A stretch of DNA of 64,000 nt, taken from Crossiella equi (GTDB lineage Bacteria; Actinomycetota; Actinomycetes; Mycobacteriales; Pseudonocardiaceae). Below, one piece after another: positions 1-8,420 of this stretch. The notes under the pieces are model-generated. The model made no database searches. It worked only from the letters and a program-made list of their open reading frames with translations, and was not told the origin of the DNA. The stretch's first letter is position 1. Every line of letters starts with the position of its first letter. The DNA is taken from NCBI RefSeq assembly GCF_017876755.1, contig NZ_JAGIOO010000001.1:620001-684000 (forward strand), given 5' to 3'. Position numbers and translations under genes: made by a program.

Positions 1-1
1 C

Positions 2-1291
2 TCACTGCGCTTCCTGCGCGGCAGCCAGTCCCTGCTCGCGCCCGCCTGCTTCGACCGCACCTGCGCCCTGGAGGTCGCGATGCCGCGTGGGCTCACCGGC
101 AACCGCGCCGCTCTCGCGCTGCTGCACGAGCTGGCACAGCGGCACGGCGGCTTCCTGCACTGGGGCCAGCTCAACGAGCTCGACGCCGCCTCCGTGGCCG
201 GGATGTTCGGCGGCAGGCTCGGTGAGTGGCGGTCCGAGCTGCGCGCCTGGGAGGGCACCGCGAGCACGTTCGGCAACGCCTTCACCCGCGGGCGCGGCCT
301 GGAACCGGACCGTGCGGCCGACTGGACACAGTGGACGGACGCGGGCATCGCGGCGGGCGGTCCACCGGCCCTGGTGGGCAGACTGCCGTTCGTGGTGGGC
401 CGCGACCGCCTGGTGCACACCGCGGACCGGCTCGGCGGCACCTGGCGAGCGGTGCGGCCCGAGCCGGTCGGTGCCGGGGCCCGGCCCCTGGTCCTGGCCA
501 GCGCGCGCCGGCTCGAGGTGTTCGTGGCCGACCCGGGCGGCCGGGTGCTGCGCGCCCGCCAAGGGGCGGACGGTCAGTTCCCGGCGTGGCAGCCGTTGGC
601 GGGCGAGGGCCTGGACGGCGACGTGCACGGCGCGGCGCACCTGGACGGCCGGATCGAGGTGGTCGCGCGCGGGGACTTCCAGCGCGGGCGCGAGGCGCTG
701 CACGCCTGGCCGCTGGTGGGCGAGCTGTGGAACGGCCTCACCCCGATGGCCTCGGGCCGTCTGGGTGGGCCGCCGAGCGTGGGCCTGCGCTCGGTCGGCG
801 GCAGCGACCAGCTCGTCGTGGTGGCCGCCGGGGAGCGGGGCTACGTGCGGTGGAGCGCGCAGCACGGGCCGGGCAGCACCAGCCCGTGGACGGCCTGGCA
901 GGACCTCGGCGCGGTCGCGGGCAGCCACCCGGTGGTCTTCCGCGCCCCGGACGGGGTGGCCCGCGTGGTCGTGGTGGACGGGGCCGGGCGCGGGTTCGAG
1001 GCGGTGGAGCTGACCGGGCAGCTGGCGGTGCGCTGGCAGCCCTGGCGCGCCCTGCCCGACAACGAACGCCTCGATCCCTCGACCGTGCTGACCCCCGCCG
1101 GGGCCTGGCTGTTCGGGCTGGGCCTGGACGGGCGCCTGCTCGCCAGCCGGCTGGACGGCAGCGGCTGGTCGGCCTGGCAGGACCTGGGCGGGCACTTCAC
1201 CAGCCCGGTCGCGGCCTCGGCGTCCTCGGAGGGCGTGCTGGTGGCCGGTGTCCGCGCGGACACCGGCCAGCTGGTGTACCGCGCGACCTAG
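2..1291 (+). CDS. FAD-linked oxidase C-terminus fused to a beta-propeller (5' partial)
   Basis: The reading frame is open from the first bases of the window, so the N-terminal FAD-binding part lies outside. The first ~100 visible residues look like the C-terminal substrate domain of D-arabinono-lactone/alditol-type FAD oxidases: TCALEV, then LHWGQLNEL containing the family's HWG motif, then a short closing segment with FGNAFTRGRGL. The remaining ~300 residues carry spaced Trp motifs (WTQW, WQPL, WTAWQDLG, WSAWQDLG) typical of PLL/sialidase-like propellers, so this is probably an oxidase with a lectin-like or sugar-binding tail. Its TAG stop shares the tetranucleotide CTAG with the stop of the convergent downstream gene. 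The oxidase identity is fairly secure; the substrate is unknown. Confidence 0.75.
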   Translation, partial: SLRFLRGSQSLLAPACFDRTCALEVAMPRGLTGNRAALALLHELAQRHGGFLHWGQLNELDAASVAGMFGGRLGEWRSELRAWEGTASTFGNAFTRGRGLEPDRAADWTQWTDAGIAAGGPPALVGRLPFVVGRDRLVHTADRLGGTWRAVRPEPVGAGARPLVLASARRLEVFVADPGGRVLRARQGADGQFPAWQPLAGEGLDGDVHGAAHLDGRIEVVARGDFQRGREALHAWPLVGELWNGLTPMASGRLGGPPSVGLRSVGGSDQLVVVAAGERGYVRWSAQHGPGSTSPWTAWQDLGAVAGSHPVVFRAPDGVARVVVVDGAGRGFEAVELTGQLAVRWQPWRALPDNERLDPSTVLTPAGAWLFGLGLDGRLLASRLDGSGWSAWQDLGGHFTSPVAASASSEGVLVAGVRADTGQLVYRAT

Positions 1292-3360
1292 GGCTGGGTG
1301 GCGGGCTGGTCGGAGGGCTCGACCGGCATGGGCAGCGCGCGGCGGATGCCGTTCTGCTGCTCCTTGCGCTCGGCCAGCACCACCGACAGCGGCCGAGGCC
1401 GCCCGAGGTGGAAGCCCTGCGCCACGCGCACACCCAGGCGGGTGAGCGCTTCCACCTGCGTCGGGCGCTCGACCCACTCGGCGACCGCGGACAGGCCCAG
1501 GCCCCGGGCGATCTCCATGATGCCGGTGACCAGGACGCCGTCCCGGCTGCCGGTGTCGATGCCGCGCACGAACTCGCCGTCGATCTTCAGACCGGTGATC
1601 GGCAGGTGCTTGAGGTGCACGAACGAGCCGAAGCCGGAGCCGAAGTCGTCGAGGGTGATGCGGCAGCCGATGGCCCGCAGCTGTTCGGCCAGGTGGCGGG
1701 CGGCGTCCAGGTTGGTGACCGCGGCCGTCTCGGTGATCTCCAGGCCGAGGCGGCCCGGGGCGACCCCGGCGCTGGCCAGGCGGTCGAGCACGAACGCGGC
1801 GAAGTCCTCGTCCTCCAGCGTGCGGCCGGAGACGTTGACGTTGAACCGCAGCATCGGGTCCGGGTTCTGCACCAGCTGGTCGATGGCCTCGCCCAGCACC
1901 CAGCGGTCGATGTCGTGCACCAGGTTGCTGCGCTCGGCCGCGGGCAGGAACTCGGCCGGGCCGGGCGTGGGCTGGTGGCCGTCCTCCAGGCGCAGCAGCA
2001 GCTCGTAGCCGACCGTGCGGGAGGTGCGCAGGTTGACCATGGGCATCGCGTGCAGGGCGAAGCCGCCGTGGTCCAGGGCCCGGCGCAGGCGGTCGAGCAC
2101 CGAGACGCGCTTGGCGGTGTCGGCGTAGTGGGCGGGGTCGTAGACGGTGACCCGGTTGCGGCCGTTGCCCTTGGACGCGTACAGCGCCAGGTCGGCGTTG
2201 GCCAGCACGGCCTCCCAGCCGCCGGCCGGGTCGAAGCGGGCCACCCCGGTGCTGGCGGTCATGCGGGTGGCCGCCCCACCGGCCACCACGGACAGCGCGG
2301 CGACCGCGGCACCCAGGCGCTCGGCGATCTCGACCGCCTCGTCGGTGGCCACCCCGGGCAGCACCACGGCGAACTCGTCGCCGCCCAGCCGCCCGAGCAG
2401 CTGGCCCGGGCGCAGCTTCTCGCGCAGCGCCGCGCCAAGCGTGCGCATCACGCGGTCGCCGACGGCGTGCCCGCGCAGGTCGTTCACGTCCTTGAAGTTG
2501 TCGAGGTCGAGCAGCAGCAGCGTGCCGTCGGCGCCGGAGGCCAGCTGGCGCTCCAGCTCGCGGGTGAGCGCACGGCGGTTGGGCAGGCCGGTGAGCGGGT
2601 CCTCGTCGGCCATGCGCACCAGCTCGGAGTGCAGCGCCCGGGACTGGGTGACGTCGCGCGCGGTGCCGAGCATGCGCTCCGGGGCGCCCTCGGCGTCGAG
2701 CATGACCTCGCCGAAGCACTCGAAGATACGCTCGTCGTTGTTGTCGGCGCGGCAGATGCGGTGCGTGTAGGAGAACTTGTCGCCGGTGTTGAGCGACTGC
2801 TGGATGGCCCGGTCGACCAGCGGCCGGTCCTCCTCGGGCACCAGGGCCAGGTACTCGGCGTAGCTCAGCGCGGCGCCGGGCTCGTAGCCCAGCATGTTGA
2901 GCAGCGCCTCCGACCACAGCACGCGGTCTTCCTGGACGAACCACTCCCAGTTGCCCATCTGGCCGAGCACCTGCGCGCGGTGCAGCGCCTGCGCCTGGTG
3001 TACGGCTTGCAGCTCACGATCACGCCATTGGGTGATGTCGGCGGCACGATAGAGCAGCTCGTCACCGGACGGCAGAGCCTTGCAGCTGATTTCCACCCAG
3101 ACGGGGGCCTCGCCACTCACGTTCGGGGCGAGTACCGCCTCCTTGCCGGACGGTCCGTCCGGGACCCCGGGCAGCAGCGCGGGCAACGACCGGCCCACGG
3201 CCTGCGCCTCGGGCATGTGCAGCAGCTCCGCGAACGCGGGGTTCAACCACCGCAGCCTGCCGCCGAGGTCGGTGACCGCCACGCCGAAGTCGACGGTGCG
3301 CAGCACCGCCTCAGCGCCGACCTGGTCACTCACCTGCGCCTCCTTGCTGCCGGGCGCCAT
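1288..3360 (-). CDS. PAS-PAS-GGDEF-EAL cyclic-di-GMP turnover protein
   Basis: Predicted 690-residue cytosolic protein that makes and/or degrades cyclic di-GMP. In order: a PAS domain (about 20-125), a second PAS of the PAS_3 type (about 130-245), a GGDEF domain with intact RLGGDEFAVVLPG (near 326-330), and an EAL domain (about 430-670). In the EAL domain the signature reads YELLLRL, so the metal-binding Glu is kept but the motif is ELL. Downstream EITET, DDFGSGFGS, LKIDGEFV and QGFHLGRP are present, so phosphodiesterase activity remains plausible. ATG at 3360 is preferred because AGGGAG lies at a normal distance; an upstream ATG at 3366 has no spacing for that site. There are no membrane segments, so sensing is probably intracellular through the PAS domains. 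Confidence 0.9.
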   Translation of the reverse strand: MAPGSKEAQVSDQVGAEAVLRTVDFGVAVTDLGGRLRWLNPAFAELLHMPEAQAVGRSLPALLPGVPDGPSGKEAVLAPNVSGEAPVWVEISCKALPSGDELLYRAADITQWRDRELQAVHQAQALHRAQVLGQMGNWEWFVQEDRVLWSEALLNMLGYEPGAALSYAEYLALVPEEDRPLVDRAIQQSLNTGDKFSYTHRICRADNNDERIFECFGEVMLDAEGAPERMLGTARDVTQSRALHSELVRMADEDPLTGLPNRRALTRELERQLASGADGTLLLLDLDNFKDVNDLRGHAVGDRVMRTLGAALREKLRPGQLLGRLGGDEFAVVLPGVATDEAVEIAERLGAAVAALSVVAGGAATRMTASTGVARFDPAGGWEAVLANADLALYASKGNGRNRVTVYDPAHYADTAKRVSVLDRLRRALDHGGFALHAMPMVNLRTSRTVGYELLLRLEDGHQPTPGPAEFLPAAERSNLVHDIDRWVLGEAIDQLVQNPDPMLRFNVNVSGRTLEDEDFAAFVLDRLASAGVAPGRLGLEITETAAVTNLDAARHLAEQLRAIGCRITLDDFGSGFGSFVHLKHLPITGLKIDGEFVRGIDTGSRDGVLVTGIMEIARGLGLSAVAEWVERPTQVEALTRLGVRVAQGFHLGRPRPLSVVLAERKEQQNGIRRALPMPVEPSDQPATQP

Positions 3361-3422
3361 CGTCATCTCCCTGTGCACGTGCGGGCAAGAGCCCTCCGTA
3401 GGGCTCGCGGACCGGTCAACGG

Positions 3423-3779
3423 CTACCGCAACCGCTCCAGACCTCGGGCAGAGTCAACCAGACCGGCCGCCATCCGACGCAACTCGGCGGTGTCCGCCCC
3501 GTCCTCGGCCGCCGTCAGGACATCCTCGGCAGCGCAGCGTAGCTGGAAGAGCCGGTCCTGGAGATCGGCCAGCTCGGCCGCGGACAGCACCACCGCGTCC
3601 TCGGGCAGCCCACCGCGTTGCACCTGGGTGCGCCGCTCGTAGGCGCGCTGGCGGCACGCGTGGCCGCAGTACCTGCGCGGACGGCCGATGCGGCCGGAGT
3701 CCGGCAGGGGGCGCCCGCACCACGCGCAGTGCCGAACCTCCTGCTTGCGCGCCAGGGATACCCCAGGGACCACCTCCAT
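3423..3779 (-). CDS. Small zinc-ribbon-like protein
   Basis: 118 residues. The N-terminal half has a putative metal site, HCAWCGRPLP followed by RRYCGHACRQRAYERR (CxxC plus CxxxC), as in small actinobacterial zinc-binding or DNA-associated proteins. The C-terminal half is helical and rich in Ala, Asp and Leu. No good ribosome site precedes ATG 3779, so the transcript may be leaderless or the start may differ. It stands alone between the GGDEF-EAL gene (same strand) and the divergent glycerophosphodiesterase. Function unknown; nucleic-acid binding is only a guess from the ribbon and the basic stretch. Confidence 0.7.
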   Translation of the reverse strand: MEVVPGVSLARKQEVRHCAWCGRPLPDSGRIGRPRRYCGHACRQRAYERRTQVQRGGLPEDAVVLSAAELADLQDRLFQLRCAAEDVLTAAEDGADTAELRRMAAGLVDSARGLERLR

Positions 3780-3847
3780 GGGTGAGAACGCTAGTCGGCC
3801 CCACCTGCCTCACCAGGACGCCACGCCGCCGGTCCACACTTGGCGGT

Positions 3848-4636
3848 GTGCTGCCACTCAAGCCCACCCACCCGTACCTGGACGGACCGTTCCCCCGTGC
3901 CTTCGCCCACCGGGGCTGGCACCTGGACGAGCTGGCCGAGATGGAGAACTCGCTGAGCGGCTTCCGGCGGGCGGTGAAAGAAGGGTTCAGTTACCTGGAG
4001 ACCGACGTGCACGCGACCAGCGACGGCGTGGTCGTGGTGCACCACGACGACCTGCTCGACCGCACCACGGACGCGGTGGGCGCGGTCGCCGAACAGCGCT
4101 GGGAGCAGGTCCGGCACGCCCGGATCGCCGGGATCGAGCCGATCGCCCGGCTGGCCGACGTGCTGGAGGAGCTGCCCGACACCTTCCTCAACATCGACGT
4201 GAAGTCCGACCAGGCCGCCGGGCCGGTGCTGCGCCTGCTGCAGCGCACCGGGGCCTGGGACCGGGTCTGCCTGGCCTCCTTCTCCGAGCGGCGGCTGGCC
4301 CGGCTGCGCCGGGTGGCCGGGCCGCGGCTGATGACCGCGCTCGGGCCCGCCTCGGTCGGCGCGCTGTGGGCGGGCGGCAGGTTCCGGCCACGGTTCGTGC
4401 GCCCGCTCGTGCGGGGCTGGCTGGCGCAGGTGCCCGCGCGGGCCGGACGGCTGACCGTGGTGGACCGGCGCTTCGTCAACGCCGCCCACCAGCTCGGCCT
4501 CGAGGTGCACGTGTGGACGGTGGACACCACCGCGGAGATGACCCGGCTGCTGGACCTGGGTGTGGACGGGCTGGTCAGCGACCGGCCGGACCTGCTGCGC
4601 GAGGTGCTGCGGGACCGGGGGCAGTGGCCCGGCTGA
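3848..4636 (+). CDS. Glycerophosphodiester phosphodiesterase family protein
   Basis: 262 residues from GTG 3848; upstream frame extension is non-coding in character. Hydrolyses glycerophosphodiesters to glycerol-3-phosphate plus an alcohol. Family motifs are clear: AFAHRGW (catalytic His), MENSLSGF, ETDVHATSDGVVVVHHDD (metal ligands and second His), NIDVKSD, and a C-terminal VHVWTVDT...DGLVSDRP. There is no signal peptide, so it is probably cytosolic. It is divergent from the zinc-ribbon gene and convergent with the Rpf-like gene. Confidence 0.9.
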   Translation: MLPLKPTHPYLDGPFPRAFAHRGWHLDELAEMENSLSGFRRAVKEGFSYLETDVHATSDGVVVVHHDDLLDRTTDAVGAVAEQRWEQVRHARIAGIEPIARLADVLEELPDTFLNIDVKSDQAAGPVLRLLQRTGAWDRVCLASFSERRLARLRRVAGPRLMTALGPASVGALWAGGRFRPRFVRPLVRGWLAQVPARAGRLTVVDRRFVNAAHQLGLEVHVWTVDTTAEMTRLLDLGVDGLVSDRPDLLREVLRDRGQWPG

Positions 4637-4660
4637 ACCGGGCCAGCCCTCCCCCGCCGC

Positions 4661-5299
4661 TCAGCGCGGCGGCTTGCCGGTCCAGGCCGCCTGCCAGGTC
4701 TTCGGGCCCAGCAGGCCCGAGTCGCGGATGCCGTTGGCCCGTTGCAGCTCCAGCACCGCGTTCTTGGTCTTCTCGAGGTAGCAGCCGGTGCCCTCGAAGC
4801 CGTAGCCGAAGCGGTTCATGCGCAGCTGCCACTCGCGCAGGGCCGGGTGGCAGTCGCCGTAGCCGAACACCCGGCCCGGCCAGGCCGGGAACTGGGAGCC
4901 GCTGATGTAGGCGGCCTCGCCGTAGCCGGGCACACGTTTGCTGCGACCGTCCCGGTCGTCGCGGAAGCCGAGCTTGCCCGCGCACTCCCAGGGCTGCCAG
5001 CCGCGCATCCGGTAGAGGTAGAGGGCCCGGTAGTCCTGCTCGGCGGGGCTGGCCTGGTGCGGGTAGCCGCTACCGCCGACGCTGCGCCAGGTCGGCAGGT
5101 CGAACTGGTAGGCGCCGTAGTAGCCGTTGCCGGTGTTGGTGTCGTACCGGTCGGTGGACTCGCAGTGCCGTAACCGCTTCCAGTCCACAGTGGACGGATC
5201 GGCGTGCGCGGCGGTGACCGCGACCAGCTGGAACGCACCCCCGATGACCAGCAGTGATGCCAGCCGGAGGAGGTGCCGCAGGGCGCCCGGTTTGTCCAT
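4661..5299 (-). CDS. Secreted Rpf-like transglycosylase with peptidoglycan-binding domain
   Basis: 212 residues. ATG 5299 gives a standard signal peptide (hydrophobic LASLLVIGGAFQL, cleavage after AHA). The mature protein starts with a resuscitation-promoting-factor/lysozyme-like domain: VDWKRLRHCEST with the catalytic Glu after Cys, then YYGAYQFDLPTWRSVGG. Next comes an unusual middle segment with Cys at WECAGK and GYGDCHP. The end is a PG_binding_1-like segment (LELQRANGIRDSGLLGPKTW). It probably cleaves peptidoglycan glycan strands during growth or resuscitation. Upstream in-frame ATG codons would add a polar leader and are less likely. Confidence 0.85.
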   Translation of the reverse strand: MDKPGALRHLLRLASLLVIGGAFQLVAVTAAHADPSTVDWKRLRHCESTDRYDTNTGNGYYGAYQFDLPTWRSVGGSGYPHQASPAEQDYRALYLYRMRGWQPWECAGKLGFRDDRDGRSKRVPGYGEAAYISGSQFPAWPGRVFGYGDCHPALREWQLRMNRFGYGFEGTGCYLEKTKNAVLELQRANGIRDSGLLGPKTWQAAWTGKPPR

Positions 5300-5497
5300 A
5301 GTGGAGCACGGTAGGTGCGGGACGGGCCGGTCACAACCGCGCCACGCCCGCTCTCCCCCGGTCCGGGGACGCACCGTACGGCTAGGGGTTAATACCTGTC
5401 TTCGTCACGACTCGCGCTCGGCGTGTCGGATCGCGTCCCGCGACCAGTACAGTCCGCTTCCACTGCACGGGAACGAGACCGTGCCGGGAGGTCGGGG

Positions 5498-6910
5498 ATG
5501 AGTGATCTGGACAGCGTGGCAACACCGGCTCCGACGCCGGAGGACCGCAGACGCGCCCAACGGGCCTGGTGCTGGTACGACTGGGCGAACTCGGTGTTCC
5601 CCACGTCGGTGGTCACCGTCTTCCTCTCGCTCTACCTGACCTCGGTGGCCAAGTCGGCCGCCCTGGCCGACACCGCGCTCAACGGGCCCACGCCGTGCGC
5701 GGGCGACAACACCCTGGTCAACTGCGACGTCACGTTCCTGGGCCTGCAGTTCCCGGCCGGTTCGCTGTGGGGCTACCTGCTCTCCTTCGCTACCGTGATC
5801 CAGGTGCTGGTGCTGCCGGTGGCCGGGGCGATCGCCGACCGCAGCCAGAACAAGCGGCGCATGCTGGCCGGGTTCGCCTTCACCGGCGCGGTGGCCACCT
5901 GCGCGCTCGCGCTGGTGCAGGGCCAGGACTGGCAGCTCGGAGTGCTGCTGTTCACCCTGGGCAACGTCTGCTGGGGCACCTCGGTGGTCGTCTACTACGC
6001 CTTCATCCCCGAGATCTCCACCGCCGACGAGCGGGACGCGCTGTCCTCCCGGGGCTGGGCGTTCGGCTACCTCGGCGGCGGCTGCGCGCTGGCGTTGCAG
6101 CTGGTCCTGTTCCTGGGCCACGACGCGGTCGGCCTGACCGAGGGCCAGGCGGTGCGGGTCTGCTTCGTCATCACCGGCCTCTGGTGGGCGGGCTTCACGC
6201 TGGTGCCGCTGCGGGTGCTGCGCGACCGGCCCAACCACGAGCGCGTCGACCTGGGCGGCGGGCGCATCTCCGGCGGCTTCCGCGAGCTGGGCGACACGCT
6301 GCGGCACGCGCGGGCCTTCCCGCTCACACTGGCCTTCCTGGGCGCCTACCTGGTCTTCACCGACGGCATCTCCACCGTGGCCAACATCGCGGGGCAGTAC
6401 GGGGCGCTGGAGCTCAAGCTCGAGCAGTCCACCCTGATCGCGGCCATCCTGATGTCGCAGTTCGTGGCCTTCCTGGGCGGCGTGCTGCACGGGCGGCTGG
6501 CCCGCCACCTCGGCGCCAAGAAGACGATTCTGGTCAGCCTGGTGTGGTGGGTGGTCATGCTCGTGCTGGCCTACTTCGTGCAGGCGGGCGAGGTCGTGCA
6601 GTTCTGGGGCCTGGCCGCGGGCATCGGACTGGTGCTGGGTGGCACGAACGCGCTGGCGCGCTCGCTGTTCAGCCAGATGGTCCCCAAGGGCAAGGAGGGG
6701 CAGTACTTCGCCGTGTACGAGATCGGCGAACGCTCGACATCCTGGCTCGGGCCGCTGGTCTACGCCGGGATCGGGCAGGCCACCGGATCCTTCCGGTACG
6801 CCATCATCAGCATGATCGCCTTCTTCGTGGTCGGGTTCGTGCTGGTCTGGCTGGTCCCGGTGCGCCGTGCGATCCGTGCCGTGGGCAACACCGAACCGGC
6901 CCTGCTGTGA
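5498..6910 (+). CDS. MFS transporter, UMF1/Atg22-like family
   Basis: 470 residues from ATG 5498, preceded by a GGGAGG-rich site. About twelve hydrophobic segments are visible. WCWYDWANSVF near the N-terminus is characteristic of the UMF1 (unknown major facilitator) family, related to yeast Atg22 amino-acid effluxers. The central hydrophilic loop (LRDRPNHERVDLGGG) and the conserved GGTNALARSLFSQMVPKGKEGQYFAVYE segment support it. The substrate is unknown; amino acids are plausible by analogy. It is 32 bases upstream of thymidine kinase on the same strand and may be co-transcribed. Confidence 0.88.
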   Translation: MSDLDSVATPAPTPEDRRRAQRAWCWYDWANSVFPTSVVTVFLSLYLTSVAKSAALADTALNGPTPCAGDNTLVNCDVTFLGLQFPAGSLWGYLLSFATVIQVLVLPVAGAIADRSQNKRRMLAGFAFTGAVATCALALVQGQDWQLGVLLFTLGNVCWGTSVVVYYAFIPEISTADERDALSSRGWAFGYLGGGCALALQLVLFLGHDAVGLTEGQAVRVCFVITGLWWAGFTLVPLRVLRDRPNHERVDLGGGRISGGFRELGDTLRHARAFPLTLAFLGAYLVFTDGISTVANIAGQYGALELKLEQSTLIAAILMSQFVAFLGGVLHGRLARHLGAKKTILVSLVWWVVMLVLAYFVQAGEVVQFWGLAAGIGLVLGGTNALARSLFSQMVPKGKEGQYFAVYEIGERSTSWLGPLVYAGIGQATGSFRYAIISMIAFFVVGFVLVWLVPVRRAIRAVGNTEPALL

Positions 6911-6942
6911 TCAACTCGGCGTTCCCGTTAGGGTCACGGCCC

Positions 6943-7707
6943 GTGGATGTACTTGCGGTAGGCAACCAGCCGGACCCGACCGACGCCCTCTCCGCCGTAC
7001 CGGCGGCCGGGGCGCGGCGGGCCCTGCCCTCCTCCGGCAGGCTGCGTTTCTTCTACGGGCCCATGGACTGCGGCAAGTCCACCCTCGCCCTGCAGATCGA
7101 CCACAACCTGGCCCGGCAGGGCCGGGGCGGGTTGCTGCTGGTGCGGCACGACCGCTCCGGCCAGCCCCAGATCTCCAGCCGCATCGGTGTCAGCAGGCAC
7201 GCGGTGGAGGTGCACGAGGAGACCGACCTCGTGCTGCTGGTGCGCCAGTGCTGGGCCGAGGGCCGCCGGGTGGACTACGTGATCGTGGACGAGGCGCAGT
7301 TCCTGGGCGCCCGCCAGGTCGAGCAGCTCGCCGAGCTCGCCGACGAGGTGCAGGTCGACGTCTACTGCTTCGGCATCGCCACCGACTTCCGCAGCGAGCT
7401 GTTCCCGGGCTCGCGGCGGCTGTTCGAGCTGGCCGACGAGCTGCAGGCGGTGCAGGTCGAGGTCCTGTGCTGGTGTGGCCAGGCAGGACGTTTCAATGCC
7501 CGGATCCAGGGCAACCAGATAGTCCGTGCGGGTGACACGGTCGTTGTGGCGGACACGGCGGAACAGGAACCCGCCACCACGCACCGTGCCCAGCCTGACG
7601 GCGACGGCGGCGCTACCGTGCGTTACCAGGTGCTGTGCCGGAGGCATTTCCGGCTTGGTGAGCTTGGTCCCACTTCGGCGCCGGTGGGCCAGCTCAGCCT
7701 GGCCTGA
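6943..7707 (+). CDS. tdk: Thymidine kinase
   Basis: 254 residues from GTG 6943. Phosphorylates thymidine to dTMP in the salvage pathway. Walker A is FFYGPMDCGKST; the catalytic/lasso region is VDYVIVDEAQFLG; the structural zinc site appears as LCWCGQAGRF and VLCRRHF. A ~35-residue N-terminal extension precedes the P-loop, so the true start could be later, though no better start is visible. The C-terminus is longer than in many bacterial Tdk proteins (disordered segment rich in Thr, Gln and Asp before VRYQVLC). Confidence 0.92.
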   Translation: MDVLAVGNQPDPTDALSAVPAAGARRALPSSGRLRFFYGPMDCGKSTLALQIDHNLARQGRGGLLLVRHDRSGQPQISSRIGVSRHAVEVHEETDLVLLVRQCWAEGRRVDYVIVDEAQFLGARQVEQLAELADEVQVDVYCFGIATDFRSELFPGSRRLFELADELQAVQVEVLCWCGQAGRFNARIQGNQIVRAGDTVVVADTAEQEPATTHRAQPDGDGGATVRYQVLCRRHFRLGELGPTSAPVGQLSLA

Positions 7708-7861
7708 TAAGGCCTTTACTGAAAACCTACCCCCAACTGGGTGAACTCACCGAAGTCTGCGCGGATAACGCGTCATGACTCTGCGGCGATGGCATCCCTA
7801 TGGAGGACGTCCTCGTTGATGCGTGAAGTAGGTCACCGAGGGCGACTAACTAGGCCAAACC

Positions 7862-7889
7862 GGGAACGACAACGACGCCCTCGTTGTTG
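7862..7889 (+). promoter_or_regulatory. Candidate ECF-sigma (SigR/SigH-type) promoter of rbpA
   Basis: In the otherwise gene-free 7708-7955 interval, GGGAAC (7862-7867) is followed after exactly 18 bases by GTTG (7886-7889). This fits the oxidative-stress ECF consensus GGAAY-N18/19-GTT. It lies about 65 bases before rbpA, whose Streptomyces coelicolor orthologue is known to be under SigR control. The spacing is seen; the regulator is inferred. Confidence 0.6.
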
Positions 7890-7955
7890 CACTCTGTAAG
7901 CAGTACGCCGTGAGCTCAGGACGGGCGGTCTTGAGCCGAGCGAAAGGACACCGTC

Positions 7956-8303
7956 ATGGCCGACCGCGTTCTGCGTGGCAGCCGGCTCGGAGCTGTCAGC
8001 TACGAGACCGACCGTAACCACGACCTCGCACCGCGCCGGTCGGTGCGGTACGCCTGCCCGAAGGGGCACGAGTTCGACGTCCCGTTCGCCGACGACGCGG
8101 AACTTCCCTCCACCTGGGAGTGTCGTCTACACGGGACCGAGTCGGAGATGATCGACGGCAGCCAGCCGGAGGCGAAGAAGGTCAAGCCGCCGCGCACCCA
8201 CTGGGACATGCTGCTGGAGCGCCGCTCCATCCCGGAGCTCGAGGAGCTGCTCACCGAGCGGCTCGAGGAGCTGCGGGGCCGTCGGAGCACCACCTCCGCC
8301 TGA
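7956..8303 (+). CDS. rbpA: RNA polymerase-binding protein RbpA
   Basis: 115 residues, the normal length. RbpA binds RNA polymerase and the principal sigma factor and stabilises open complexes in actinobacteria. N-terminal MADRVLRGSRLGAVSYETD is characteristic. The core RYACPKGHEF...STWECRLHG carries the Cys pair expected for the core domain (one Cys per zinc-knuckle arm; several homologues keep more). The C-terminal sigma-interacting helix THWDMLLERRSIPELEELL is complete. GAAAGGA lies just before ATG 7956. Convergent with the mannosyltransferase across a strong bidirectional terminator. Confidence 0.96.
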   Translation: MADRVLRGSRLGAVSYETDRNHDLAPRRSVRYACPKGHEFDVPFADDAELPSTWECRLHGTESEMIDGSQPEAKKVKPPRTHWDMLLERRSIPELEELLTERLEELRGRRSTTSA

Positions 8304-8358
8304 TCCGCCCGGATCAGCCCGAACCGCACCACCGCACCTCCCGCGCACAGGAAAAAGC

Positions 8359-8393
8359 GAAGGCCGCCCGGTTCTCCCGCCCGGGCGGCCTTC
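8359..8393. terminator. Bidirectional terminator between rbpA and the mannosyltransferase
   Basis: Perfect 13-bp inverted repeat GAAGGCCGCCCGG / CCGGGCGGCCTTC with a 9-base loop. An A5 run lies on the left (8352-8356), which gives a U-run for transcripts on the minus strand. Confidence 0.85.
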
Positions 8394-8420
8394 GTGCGTC
8401 TGGGGGGCTCCCCCGGTGCC

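Noticed and set aside
2-2944. 980-codon minus-strand frame across the first two genes
   Set aside because: Arg/Pro/Gly-rich composition and overlap with clear GGDEF-EAL and oxidase coding sequence.
226-3642. 1138-codon plus-strand frame
   Set aside because: Same GC-shadow pattern; contradicts strong genes on both strands.
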